A DNA stretch of 64,000 nucleotides, taken from contig CAZFVY010000024.1 of assembly GCA_964522665.1 (NCBI GenBank), forward strand, positions 1 through 64,000. The letters are read 5' to 3'. The notes under the pieces were generated by a model. The model saw nothing but the letters and a program-made list of their open reading frames with translations, was not told the DNA's origin and made no database searches. Made by a program: the position numbers and the translations under genes. Positions 40,182-49,152 of the stretch are shown piece after piece. The stretch's first letter is position 1, and the number at the start of each line of letters is the position of its first letter. The DNA is from CAZFVY01 sp964522665 (GTDB lineage: Bacteria > Verrucomicrobiota > Verrucomicrobiia > Limisphaerales > CAZFVY01).

Positions 40182-43100
40182 TCATTTTCCGGCCGCCGGC
40201 GGCAGGTACGCGCCGAGCGGTTCGGCTCCCAGCGTGCCGGAAAGGCTTTGCAAATACGATGGGGAATCGAGCTCTTCGAGCGCGCGGCGGGCGGCGCGCA
40301 GGCGGGCGGGGATGCCGAGCCGTTCCGCCTCGTCCGCGTGGCTCATCGCTTTGAGAAATCGTTCGAGATAGTTCGCGTGGCGGCGCCAGAGCTGCCGTTC
40401 CACGACCTGCCGCGCCTTGAGCCGCGCGGCGTACCAATCGCTCGCCAGCAGATTCTCACGCGTGAACAGGCGGCGCACCTCGGGATGATCCAGGCCTTTG
40501 CCCTCCCACGCGTCGTGAACCATGATGTGCAGGAGCGCCTGAAGCGGCGGGCAGGCGCAGGCGATGCTCCCGTCCTCAAAATACATGGCCGCCACGCGCT
40601 TTTGCGTGCTGATGATATTCTCGACGCCATCGACGAAAGTCTCCAGGTCCTGCTTCTCCGGGCGCAACATTTCCTCGGTGAGCACGGAGTGCGGGTGGTT
40701 GAAGACGCGGCCAAAAAACGTCAGCACGAAGCGGGCGTTAATGCGGTAACCGAGGCGGCTCGCCAGAATGGTCCGGCCGCCGTGCTCGAAATCCGCGCAT
40801 TTATCGAGGTAGTGGCGCTCGATAAGGTAGCGCGGATCGCGTTCCTCAAGGGACATTCGGCTCCAGATTTCCGGCGCCAGCAGGCTGATGTCGTGATCGA
40901 CGCGCATGCGCGGCCCGACGTGGCCGGCCGCGGTGACGAAGCCGTTGTGACCGGTGAGCAACCAATCGACCAGCGCGTTGTTCAGGTCGATGATCGGCGG
41001 CAGCGCGTTGAACGGCCCCTTGGTCAGCGCGCCCTCGGACCCCGCGCCCGTGGTGGAGGGCGATTTGCCGGTCATGCTGCAGATGAATTCCATGAACAGC
41101 TCGGGAAGCTCCAGGTAATGAATCGGATTGAACACCGCCAGCGGGCGGATGCCTGGCTCGGGCGGGTTGTTCCGCCGGCCCGGCAAGACCGCGGAGACCG
41201 GACGGTGCAGCGGGCGACCGCGCGGCACGCGGCGAAGCAACCGGCTGGCGACTTCCGCCAGGTGCGCGGGCCGGGGATTGACCAAGTCGGGCCGCGTCTG
41301 CAGATACCGCGGGTTTTTGCTCGGTTTCCCCTCGACCAGCCGGGGATGCGCGGAGGAAACGAAGAAATTGGGCGCGCCGGTTTTCGCCACCGCCGAGATC
41401 AACGCCTGCATCGGCTCGGTATAGGTGTTGAAACCGATCGCTTCTTCCATCAACTCGCGGGCATCCGCCGGGGTCAACGCCTCGTAATTCGAAAAGAAGT
41501 TGTTCGCTGACGCGAAATCCGCCTCGGTCTGCTTGTCGTAGCCGCGATGGATGGCGTCATCCGGGCGTTGAAAAAGTCGCTGCTCACAATTCCGCACGAA
41601 TTTGACCGCGGCCCCATCTTGCAGCGGGGGCAAATCCGTGAGCGCCCGCGTCGGAACGAGGACCGAGGCGGTGATGTCGTCCTCCATTTGCACCTTGGCC
41701 GCCGGATGAAAATCCTTGCGCAAACCGAACGTTCGCCAGGAGCCGTCCGGTTCGAAGCCGACGCGCAGGTAATTGGTGACCAGCTTGCGATTATTGCACT
41801 TCAATTCGTTGCCCTGGACGCCGTTGACGATGTCCACCGTAAAGTGCTCCCGCCAGTTGGCGCCCCACTCCTGCCGGTAGAAGCGTTTGACGACGAAGAC
41901 GAGTTCCTTGACGTGCTGGGGAATCGAGTCGAGCCACCGGTTATATTCCGGCGTGAACTCCCGGTCGTCGTGGGTGAACAGCTTGATGACCGAGCCGAGC
42001 GAGCGTTCGGGGGAGAGAATCGACCGGCGGTCCACTTTTGATTCGTCCAGCAGACGGTCGGAGTAATCGCGTTGAATCAATTCGCCGACCAAATCAAGGT
42101 CGTGCTTTAGATTCGCGACGAACACCGGGCCTTGGATGATCGCGTCGGAGATCGGTTTCGAGATTTCCGACTTGCCGCCGCCCGACACGGTGCACGGCTT
42201 GTGGCAAAGGAGGCCCTCGGCAACGGTACCGATGAGGCGCCAGGCGCGATTGCCCTTCGGTTTTTCCAGATGCACCCGATAGCCCGACGGCCGTACGTAG
42301 GTGTGATCGATCAGCAGTTTGATCGTTTGCGGCCCGCTCGTCCCGGTCCAACTGATCCGCTGTGCGTGCAGGTCGAAGTGCGCGCTTTCCGGCACGTAAA
42401 TCACGTCGGGAAATTCCTTGTCCACCGCGTAGCCTTCCGGTTTCGGCTCCAAAAGGTCGGGGAAGAGTTCGATCATTTCCCGATAGGAATGCTCCATCGG
42501 CGCAACGTGGACGTTGCCGGCGAATTCCTCGCCCAAGTCGAAGCTCGGGAAGACCAAGGCGCCGCCGGCGTGCTCTTCTTCGCACATGCCGTAAAGGTTC
42601 GCGGCGTAGCTGATCTGGGTCTTAACTTCTTTCTTGCAGTAGCCGTAGTAGTTGTCGGCGATGACCGTGACGATCACGCCCGATTCGTCGCGGCAGGTGA
42701 TTTTGAACGCCTGGCCGCCATTGTAACGCTCTTCCTCCGTGCGCCAGCACATGCCGTCGCGGCGCTGCCGCTCGGTGGCGTCGTTCCAATGGGGCAGGCC
42801 GGCCGATTTTTTGGTCACCGTAGTCAGGTGCGGCGCCAGAATCACGCAGCCGGTCGCTCCGGTCCAATGCTCGACATCCAGCCCGGCGTCGTTCTCGGGC
42901 AGGGTCGGATCGCCGGCGTTGCCGAAGATGCTCTCGACGAAATCAAGGTTGCTCACCAGGTTGCCCGGCGCGAAAAAGCGAATCTCCATCGTCTTTTCGG
43001 GCAGGTATCCGGGAACCTCCGGACTGACGATCGGGCGCAAGAGGAGCGAGACGAAACATTCGGCGGGCCGGGCCAGATTCGCCGTAAACGGCAGACGCAT

Positions 43101-43610
43101 CAACGATGGCGGCGGCCAAAGCGCCATGCTCAGCATCTTCGCAAAAACCGCGCGCGGGACGGCGGCCTTATCTTGAGGAATTGGCAAGCCGCCTTCGGCC
43201 ACGTGAAATATTCCCTGGGTCGAGCGCCGGTCATTGCGGGGATTGTGCAGCACCCCTTGCTTGACCCGGTAGGAATTGATGATTTCAGACGAAAACTCGT
43301 CCTGACCGAACGGCAGGGAGAGCAACCGCGCCAAGCCCGGACGGTCCAAGACGAAGGTCCGGGGTGGGAGCCGGGCGACGGGGGAGTCCTGCAGATAATC
43401 GTAGAGGAACGTCTGAATCCGCTGGTCCGCCGGGCAGAGATGATTGGCGAGGAGCCGCTCCTTCTCCTGATACTGCGCGATCAGCGCCGTGGCGATTTCA
43501 TCGACCTCGGCGCTCGAGCCGGCGGGGGTCGTTTGCGCGCCCAACAGAGCGAGCTTGAAATTAACGTAGGAAACCAAATGCGCGGGCAGTTGATATGTCG
43601 AGGTGGTCAT
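40182..43610 (-). CDS. 1142-aa protein resembling PPi-type phosphoenolpyruvate carboxykinase
   Basis: Length and several blocks recall the large PPi-dependent PEPCK family of Entamoeba and Propionibacterium: GIFHVAEGGLPIPQDKAAVP, FAPGNLVSNLDFVESIFGNA, HWTGATGCVILAPHLT, VIADNYYGYCKKEVKTQISY, P-loop-like TVSGGGKSEISKPIS, MEFICSMTGKSPSTTGAGSE, GHNGFVTAAGHVGPRMRVDH and DISLLAPEIWSRMS. A true PPi-PEPCK would make PEP and phosphate from oxaloacetate and PPi. It lies inside an amide-ligase operon (27 bp after alpha-E), so a variant reaction is possible. The family assignment is from memory of conserved blocks and is moderate in confidence; that the gene is real is certain. Confidence 0.7.
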   Translation of the reverse strand: MTTSTYQLPAHLVSYVNFKLALLGAQTTPAGSSAEVDEIATALIAQYQEKERLLANHLCPADQRIQTFLYDYLQDSPVARLPPRTFVLDRPGLARLLSLPFGQDEFSSEIINSYRVKQGVLHNPRNDRRSTQGIFHVAEGGLPIPQDKAAVPRAVFAKMLSMALWPPPSLMRLPFTANLARPAECFVSLLLRPIVSPEVPGYLPEKTMEIRFFAPGNLVSNLDFVESIFGNAGDPTLPENDAGLDVEHWTGATGCVILAPHLTTVTKKSAGLPHWNDATERQRRDGMCWRTEEERYNGGQAFKITCRDESGVIVTVIADNYYGYCKKEVKTQISYAANLYGMCEEEHAGGALVFPSFDLGEEFAGNVHVAPMEHSYREMIELFPDLLEPKPEGYAVDKEFPDVIYVPESAHFDLHAQRISWTGTSGPQTIKLLIDHTYVRPSGYRVHLEKPKGNRAWRLIGTVAEGLLCHKPCTVSGGGKSEISKPISDAIIQGPVFVANLKHDLDLVGELIQRDYSDRLLDESKVDRRSILSPERSLGSVIKLFTHDDREFTPEYNRWLDSIPQHVKELVFVVKRFYRQEWGANWREHFTVDIVNGVQGNELKCNNRKLVTNYLRVGFEPDGSWRTFGLRKDFHPAAKVQMEDDITASVLVPTRALTDLPPLQDGAAVKFVRNCEQRLFQRPDDAIHRGYDKQTEADFASANNFFSNYEALTPADARELMEEAIGFNTYTEPMQALISAVAKTGAPNFFVSSAHPRLVEGKPSKNPRYLQTRPDLVNPRPAHLAEVASRLLRRVPRGRPLHRPVSAVLPGRRNNPPEPGIRPLAVFNPIHYLELPELFMEFICSMTGKSPSTTGAGSEGALTKGPFNALPPIIDLNNALVDWLLTGHNGFVTAAGHVGPRMRVDHDISLLAPEIWSRMSLEERDPRYLIERHYLDKCADFEHGGRTILASRLGYRINARFVLTFFGRVFNHPHSVLTEEMLRPEKQDLETFVDGVENIISTQKRVAAMYFEDGSIACACPPLQALLHIMVHDAWEGKGLDHPEVRRLFTRENLLASDWYAARLKARQVVERQLWRRHANYLERFLKAMSHADEAERLGIPARLRAARRALEELDSPSYLQSLSGTLGAEPLGAYLPPAAGK

Positions 43611-43637
43611 GACGCCTCCGCTTCCACGGGTTATCGG

Positions 43638-44624
43638 TTATTGCGCGTTTTCCCGCGCGGGTTTTTTGGCCGGTTTGGGCATCTTGAGCGCAAAGAAGGT
43701 TTCGTAAATTCCCGCGCTCAATTGGTTCATGGTGTTCTGCAATTCGTCCAGATATTCGTGCAGTCCGCCGGCGATGATGTCGTCCACGGCGGCGTAGGAT
43801 AGGTCCGAGCAAAGTTGCCCGAGCAGCTTTTCCGGCGGATGCCGGAAGGTGCCCAGCGGCGTACCGGAAATCGCGTGCAGCGAGTCCCGGGCGGCCAGCA
43901 GGCTAAAGTGAATCGCGCGCGGAAAATCGCGGTCGAGCAGGAGGAATTCGACCACGCTGCGGGGCAGGATGCGTCCGTGACGTTTGCGGTACATCTCAAA
44001 CGCGCTCGCGGAGCGCAGGACGGCCGCCCACTGAATGTCTTCAAAAGGGGTCCCGACGTCATGCACGGAGCGCAGGAGGATGAAGTACTTCACGTCGAGA
44101 ATGCGCGAAGTCTTGTCGGCGCGCTCGATCATCCGGCCCATGTGGAAAAAATGCCACGGTTCGTCCCGCGTCAGCGTGGCGGCGGTAATGCCGTTGAAAA
44201 GGTGGTTCGCGTTTTTAACCTCGGAAAAGAACTCGTGCAAATCGGTCATGCCGGCGGCGTTCTCCGCGGCGGAGTTGACCGTGAGATAAAACTTGTTCAA
44301 CTGGAGCCACATTTCCGAGGAAATGATCTCTCGGACGGTGCGCGCGTTTTCACGGGCGGCCCGGACGCAGGAGAGGATTGAGTTCGGGTTCTCCTGGTCA
44401 ACCGTCAGGAAATGGATGACGTTTTCCTGGGTCGCCTCACCGTAACGTTTCCCGAAATCCTCGTCATCGCCCGTCGTGTTCACCAAGGGTTGCCACTGCT
44501 GGGTTTCGCCCGACGGGGCGTCGAGCATGAGTTGCAGGTTTACGTCGATAAAGCGGGCGACGTTTTCCGCCCGCTCGACGTAACGGCTTAGCCAGTAGAT
44601 CGATTCAGCGACGCGGCTCAGCAT
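43638..44624 (-). CDS. Alpha-E domain protein (COG2307)
   Basis: 328 aa, all-helical. Signature N-terminus MLSRVAESIYWLSRYVERAE then NVARFIDVNLQLMLD, plus HFFHMGRMIERADKTSRILD and DFPRAIHFSLLAARDSLHAI. Alpha-E proteins always accompany circularly permuted ATP-grasp proteins and probably form a complex with them. It starts 30 bp after the ATP-grasp gene. Confidence 0.9.
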   Translation of the reverse strand: MLSRVAESIYWLSRYVERAENVARFIDVNLQLMLDAPSGETQQWQPLVNTTGDDEDFGKRYGEATQENVIHFLTVDQENPNSILSCVRAARENARTVREIISSEMWLQLNKFYLTVNSAAENAAGMTDLHEFFSEVKNANHLFNGITAATLTRDEPWHFFHMGRMIERADKTSRILDVKYFILLRSVHDVGTPFEDIQWAAVLRSASAFEMYRKRHGRILPRSVVEFLLLDRDFPRAIHFSLLAARDSLHAISGTPLGTFRHPPEKLLGQLCSDLSYAAVDDIIAGGLHEYLDELQNTMNQLSAGIYETFFALKMPKPAKKPARENAQ

Positions 44625-44654
44625 GACGCAGTAGAAACGGAGTTCCGGGACCGG

Positions 44655-46181
44655 TCAGACCGCCGCCGCCCGTTGGGTTTGAGATTGGGATTGGGATTGG
44701 GATTGGGTTGCCGCCGCGGGCGCCACCTGATCGCGTTCGGTCTCGCTGGAATCGGCCAACACCCAGGTGTCCTTGCTGCCGCCACCTTGCGAGGAGTTGA
44801 CGACCAGCGAGCCTTTCTTGAGGGCGACGCGGGTAAGCCCGCCGGGCAGCACAAAAATCTCCTTGCCATAGAGGATGTAGGGACGCAGATCGACGTGCCG
44901 GCCTTCAAAGTGATCGCCACAAATCGTCGGGACGCGGGAAAGAGCGAGGGTCGGTTGGGCGATGTAATTCCGCGGGTTTTCCTGAATCCGATGGGCGAAA
45001 TCAGCGCGCTGTTCCGCCGTCGAATGTGGGCCGATGAGCATCCCGTAACCGCCGGATTCGTTGGCGGCCTTGACGACGAGTTGGTCCAAATGTTCGAGGA
45101 CATATTTCAGATCGTTCGGCTCGGCGCAGATATAGGTCGGCACGTTCGGGAGTATAATATCCTCGCCGAGGTAGTACTTCACGATCCGGGGCACGTAGGC
45201 ATAGACGACCTTGTCGTCCGCCACCCCGGTTCCGGGCGCGTTGGCCAGGGCGACATTACCCGCCTTGTAAACCTCCATCAAGCCCGGCACGCCGAGCATC
45301 GAGTCCGGACGGAAGCTTTCCGGGTCGAGAAAGTCGTCGTCGAGCCGACGGTAAATCACATCGACCCGCTCGAATCCCTTGGTCGTCCGCATGCAGATGA
45401 AACCATCGTCCACGACCAAGTCGCGGCCTTCGACCAATTCGATCCCCATTTGTTGCGCGAGAAACGAATGCTCGAAATAGGCCGAGTTGTAAATCCCCGG
45501 GGTCAGCAGCACGCACCGGGGACCGGTCACGTGGTCCGGGGCCAGAAACTCAAGCATGTCGCGCAGGCGGCTCGGATAATTCACCACGGGCCGGATTTTG
45601 AGCGCCGCGAAGACTTGCGGAAACATGCTCTTCATCACGCGGCGGTTCTCCAGCACGTACGAGACGCCGGACGGGCACCGCAGATTGTCCTCCAAGACGT
45701 AGATATTCCCGTCGCCGTGCCGGATCAGGTCGGTCCCCGTGACATGGCACCAGATGCCGCGCGGCGGATTGAAACCCTCGCATTGCTTTCGGTAGGCCTT
45801 GGACGAAAGCAGAATCTCACCCGGAACCACGCCGTCCTTGATGATCTTTTGGTCGTGGTAAAGGTCGTTGATGAAAAGATTGAGCGCGTGGATGCGCTGC
45901 TTCAAGCCGCGTTCGATCCGGCTCCATTCGGTCGCCGAGACGATCCGCGGGACCAAATCGAACGGGAAAATCTTCTCCGCCCCGGCGCGCTCGCCATAGA
46001 CGTTGAAGGTGATACCCGCCTGCAACAGCGCGCGCTCGGCGGCGCTTTGGCGGCTGGCCAATTCACCCTCGGGCAGCGATTCGATGTTGCGCACCAGCGT
46101 GCGCGCGGACGCCCGCGGTTTGCCGGCGTCCCCAAACATTTCATCGAAAAACTCGCCGACGTTGTATCCCGAAAAACGCAT
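44655..46181 (-). CDS. Circularly permuted type 2 ATP-grasp protein (COG2308)
   Basis: 508 aa from the ATG at 46181 (a GTG at 46214 is upstream). Blocks: MRFSGYNVGEFFDEMFGDAG, GITFNVYGERAGAEKIFPFD, IYVLEDNLRCPSGVSYVLEN, CVLLTPGIYNSAYFEHSFLA, DVIYRRLDDDFLDPESFRPD, GNVALANAPGTGVADDKVVY, QLVVKAANESGGYGMLIGPH, VLPGGLTRVALKKGSLVVNS, SQGGGSKDTWVLAD. It is expected to activate a carboxylate with ATP and ligate an amine. The C-terminal end has a Ser-Gln repeat coded by four GATTGG hexamers (44683-44706, plus strand). First gene of the amidoligase operon. Confidence 0.92.
   Translation of the reverse strand: MRFSGYNVGEFFDEMFGDAGKPRASARTLVRNIESLPEGELASRQSAAERALLQAGITFNVYGERAGAEKIFPFDLVPRIVSATEWSRIERGLKQRIHALNLFINDLYHDQKIIKDGVVPGEILLSSKAYRKQCEGFNPPRGIWCHVTGTDLIRHGDGNIYVLEDNLRCPSGVSYVLENRRVMKSMFPQVFAALKIRPVVNYPSRLRDMLEFLAPDHVTGPRCVLLTPGIYNSAYFEHSFLAQQMGIELVEGRDLVVDDGFICMRTTKGFERVDVIYRRLDDDFLDPESFRPDSMLGVPGLMEVYKAGNVALANAPGTGVADDKVVYAYVPRIVKYYLGEDIILPNVPTYICAEPNDLKYVLEHLDQLVVKAANESGGYGMLIGPHSTAEQRADFAHRIQENPRNYIAQPTLALSRVPTICGDHFEGRHVDLRPYILYGKEIFVLPGGLTRVALKKGSLVVNSSQGGGSKDTWVLADSSETERDQVAPAAATQSQSQSQSQTQRAAAV
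44683..44706 (+). repeat. (GATTGG)4 hexanucleotide repeat in coding sequence
   Basis: Four perfect tandem units; on the coding (minus) strand they encode Ser-Gln repeats at the protein C-terminus. The unit is a multiple of 3, so copy-number change would alter length without a frameshift. Confidence 0.9.
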
Positions 46182-46541
46182 AAACTTAGCGGGTGGAATG
46201 GCCACCCTCCGCACTAGTTCAATCCATCGCTGATCAATCCATTTTCAGTTGAGCAGTGCCCGTGCCACCGAGCGGGATTTCGTGGAAAAAGCTCCGCTTC
46301 CCGGCTAGCGGCGTGCTTCGCGGACGCAGCGCCCACGATTCGTTGGGTTTCCCGCAGCCAGCGGAAGATCGCGCTTCGATTCATCCGCGTCATCATATTT
46401 CTGATCTTGGCGAGATTTATTCATACTGCCCAAAATCGGACAAAGCAATGCCGGACTGCGGTCGGACCGGCTGTGGCGGCGACCCTGGCGTTCCTGAGTC
46501 GTCCCCTCACTTGCGGTTCCGTGAGCTGACGACGACCGGCG
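46182..46541. other. Intergenic, no supported gene
   Basis: 360 bp between the ATP-grasp start and the allophanate-hydrolase C-domain gene. It must hold the promoter of the amidoligase operon; no strong hairpin, tRNA or convincing consensus promoter seen. Confidence 0.5.
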
Positions 46542-46934
46542 TCAAGAAGCGTTGTTCAACTGGGCCGTGTAGCTGCGCCAGCCACCGAATAAGGTGATCT
46601 CGGCGCGATTTTCGCACAATAGCGGCTCACCCAAGACTCCCAGGACTTCGCTGCCATCGGACAGCTTCACCTTGCCGATGCAAAGTCCGGCCGGCTCACG
46701 CATCAGAATGGAGGCGAGTCCGGCGGCGGGGACCGACCAAACCTCGCAGGCGATGGCGGCGCCGCCCCGCGCGACGCGCTGCATCGCCGGATGGCAATCG
46801 TCGATGGACCAGAGTCGGTAGCAGGGCGCGGTGGTGGTTTCGCGGACAAAGCTGGCGCCGACCGCCAGCAGGTTGGGGTTGAGCGCCAAGCCGCGCATCA
46901 GGGTGCCATTGACGGCCAGAAGGACCGATTCCAT
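46542..46934 (-). CDS. Stand-alone allophanate-hydrolase C-terminal domain protein
   Basis: 130 aa from the ATG at 46934. MESVLLAVNGTLMRGLALNP, ASFVRETTTAPCYRLWSIDD, RGGAAIACEVWSVPAAGLAS, GLCIGKVKLSDGSEVLGVL match the gamma-glutamylcyclotransferase-like C-domain of allophanate hydrolase (AtzF), which is normally fused to an amidase. The amidase half is not in the window. In AtzF this domain decarboxylates the N-carboxycarbamate product, so a role finishing biuret breakdown is plausible. It starts 7 bp after the cupin gene; last gene of the biuret cluster. Confidence 0.75.
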   Translation of the reverse strand: MESVLLAVNGTLMRGLALNPNLLAVGASFVRETTTAPCYRLWSIDDCHPAMQRVARGGAAIACEVWSVPAAGLASILMREPAGLCIGKVKLSDGSEVLGVLGEPLLCENRAEITLFGGWRSYTAQLNNAS

Positions 46935-46941
46935 GCGACGA

Positions 46942-47415
46942 TTAGGCTGGTTTAATCGCTTCACCGTCCGGCCCGAACGCCACCGGTTTTTCGTATATGG
47001 CCAGCACGATGCAGCCGTCGCTGACGACGCTGTGCGCGCTGCCGGGCGGATTCACGATGAGCGTTCCTTCATCGGCGCGGCTATTCTGATCGTGTTGGGA
47101 GCCGGAGAGCACGACGATGTGCTCATACCCGTCATGATGATGGAGCGGAACTTTGCCGCCGCGGCGAAAGCGCATCAGGGCCGCGGTCGGCCCGTGGACG
47201 CCGTCCCCGTAGAGCCGGTGAATGTCCACTCCTTCGTGGAACGGCTGCCAGGGAATCTGGTCTTGATGTTCCGCGATCTTGAAAAGGTTGTTTAGCTCAA
47301 TCCTTTGATAGGTTGGAGCGGGGTCGAGGTTCGTTTGGGAATCAGCCACAATGACGGGGTAGATTATGGATAAGGCGGCGCCGATCAAGCAAATCGCCAG
47401 GGTTTCTGTTTTCAT
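46942..47415 (-). CDS. Secreted or membrane-anchored cupin
   Basis: 157 aa from the ATG at 47415. N-terminal hydrophobic segment (LAICLIGAALSIIYPVIVA), then a single cupin barrel with metal site GGKVPLHHHDGYEHIVVLSG and a second motif NPPGSAHSVVSDGCIVLAIY (His retained). Similar to ChrR-type cupins. Its position inside the biuret cluster suggests sensing or binding of a metabolite, but the substrate is unknown. Confidence 0.7.
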   Translation of the reverse strand: MKTETLAICLIGAALSIIYPVIVADSQTNLDPAPTYQRIELNNLFKIAEHQDQIPWQPFHEGVDIHRLYGDGVHGPTAALMRFRRGGKVPLHHHDGYEHIVVLSGSQHDQNSRADEGTLIVNPPGSAHSVVSDGCIVLAIYEKPVAFGPDGEAIKPA

Positions 47416-47606
47416 GCCTCCAAGGGCGGAGATTGATTGGGTTGTGGCCGGGGCGGCAGCGGCCCGCCCACGAGACCAAGCGCCAGCGTTTGGCAACCGC
47501 CTGGGAACGCCCGGCGTCCCGCGCTCAGGCCAGGCCATGACACGACCCCGCCTACCGCAGCCGCGCGCCCGGAACACCAAACGCGCGTTGGTCTTCACGG
47601 CTGCCT

Positions 47607-49148
47607 TCAATGGCCGGCCATATAGTGGCCGATGGTCTTGATCTCCGCTTGCGCCGGGGTGGTTTCATAGACGAATTCGCCGTGGGAAATCACGAGCAGG
47701 CGGTCGGCCAAGGCGAGCAATTCGTCCAAATCCTCGCTCACCAGGAGCACCGCGACGCCTCGATTGCGGGCCTCGGTGATTTGCCCGTGAATGGACTCAA
47801 CGGCGGCGAAATCGAGGCCGAAACAGGGATTGGCCGTAATCAGCACCCGCGCGGTTCCGGTTCCCAGCTCCCGCGCCAGCACGGCGCGTTGGACGTTGCC
47901 CCCGGAAAGGTCGCCGATGCGGGTCTCCGGTGACCGGGTCTTAATCGCGTAGCGGCTGATCATTTCCTGGGCCTGCCGACGCATGATGGGCCGGCTTATC
48001 AGGCATCCGGCCCGCGTTACCGGCGGGCGATCAAAGCTCCGCAGCGCCAGATTCTCCGCGACGCTCATTTGCGGCACGCAACCGTTGCGCAACGGTTCCT
48101 CGGGCAAAAGGAAGACCTTGTGATCGAACGATTCAGACCGCGTGGCATGATACGGCTTCTCATGCACGTAGATTTCTCCCCCGGTCAGCGGACGCTGCCC
48201 GGCGATCGCTTCGACCAATTCCCGCTGGCCGTTGCCCGACACGCCGGCGATACCGACGACCTCACCTTCGTGGACGCTCAAATTGACGCCGTTCAAGGCG
48301 GGCACGCCGTTGTCCTTATTCGCGCAAAGCTTGCGTAGCTCCAGAGCCACGGGACCGCGCTCGCGGGCCGTTTTGGCCACCACTTTGGCCTCGCGTTGCC
48401 CGCCCATCATCATGGCCGCCATCTCGTCGGCGGTCAGATCCTTGACCTTGCCGGCGCCCGCGAACTTGCCACGCCGCAAGACCGTGACCTCGTCGCAAAA
48501 GCCGAACACCTCGCGAAATTTGTGGGTAATCAGGAGCACGCTCAATTCGCCGGCCTTGACCTTGTCCCTAATCAACCCAAGCACCTCGTCGGCTTCGGCG
48601 GGCGTTAAGACCGAAGTTGGCTCGTCCAGGATCAGAAAACGGCTCTCCAGATACAATTGCTTGAGAATCTCGACCTTTTGCTTCTGTCCGGCGGCCAGTT
48701 GGCTGGCGGGCGTGTCGAGATCGACTCGAAATGGCGCCTGCGCCATGAACGCCCGCAACCGCTCCATCTCTTGTTTCCAATTAATGACGTTCGGAATATC
48801 GGGGCGGCTTAGCACGAGATTTTCGGCGACGGTCATCGCCGGGACCAGCGTAAAGTGCTGGTAAACCATCCCAATGCCGAACTGGTAGGCGTCGTAGGGG
48901 CTTTTGATCTCGCGGGAATGGCCAGCGATCAAAATGTCGCCTTCGTCCGCCTGGTGGAACCCCATGATGCATTTGACCAAGGTGCTTTTGCCCGCCCCAT
49001 TTTCGCCGATGAGCGCGTGAAATGTACCGGCCGGAATCTCGAGTGAAATCTTGTCGTTCGCGACAAACGAGCCGAAGCGCTTGGTGACGTCATTCAACGC
49101 CAGCGAGTGCGGACGGTCCGGACGGGATTTGGGCGCTGGAATTTGCAT
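47607..49148 (-). CDS. BMP-family ABC importer, duplicated ATPase
   Basis: 513 aa with two ATPase halves, as in the simple-sugar/nucleoside importers that use BMP binding proteins. First half complete: Walker A GENGAGKSTLVKC, signature SQLAAGQKQKVEIL, Walker B FLILDEPTSVLTP, LLITHKF. Second half: Walker A-like GIAGVSGNGQRELVEAIAG, signature DLSGGNVQRAVLARELG, Walker B-like VLITANPCFGLDFAA without the Asp-Glu pair, which is normal for this family. It starts 4 bp after the biuret-hydrolase-like gene. Energises the two permeases next door. Confidence 0.9.
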   Translation of the reverse strand: MQIPAPKSRPDRPHSLALNDVTKRFGSFVANDKISLEIPAGTFHALIGENGAGKSTLVKCIMGFHQADEGDILIAGHSREIKSPYDAYQFGIGMVYQHFTLVPAMTVAENLVLSRPDIPNVINWKQEMERLRAFMAQAPFRVDLDTPASQLAAGQKQKVEILKQLYLESRFLILDEPTSVLTPAEADEVLGLIRDKVKAGELSVLLITHKFREVFGFCDEVTVLRRGKFAGAGKVKDLTADEMAAMMMGGQREAKVVAKTARERGPVALELRKLCANKDNGVPALNGVNLSVHEGEVVGIAGVSGNGQRELVEAIAGQRPLTGGEIYVHEKPYHATRSESFDHKVFLLPEEPLRNGCVPQMSVAENLALRSFDRPPVTRAGCLISRPIMRRQAQEMISRYAIKTRSPETRIGDLSGGNVQRAVLARELGTGTARVLITANPCFGLDFAAVESIHGQITEARNRGVAVLLVSEDLDELLALADRLLVISHGEFVYETTPAQAEIKTIGHYMAGH

Positions 49149-49152
49149 CGGT

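Noticed and set aside
47607..49148. Broken second ATPase half in the BMP importer
   Set aside because: Loss of the Walker B Asp-Glu in the second half is normal for this transporter family.
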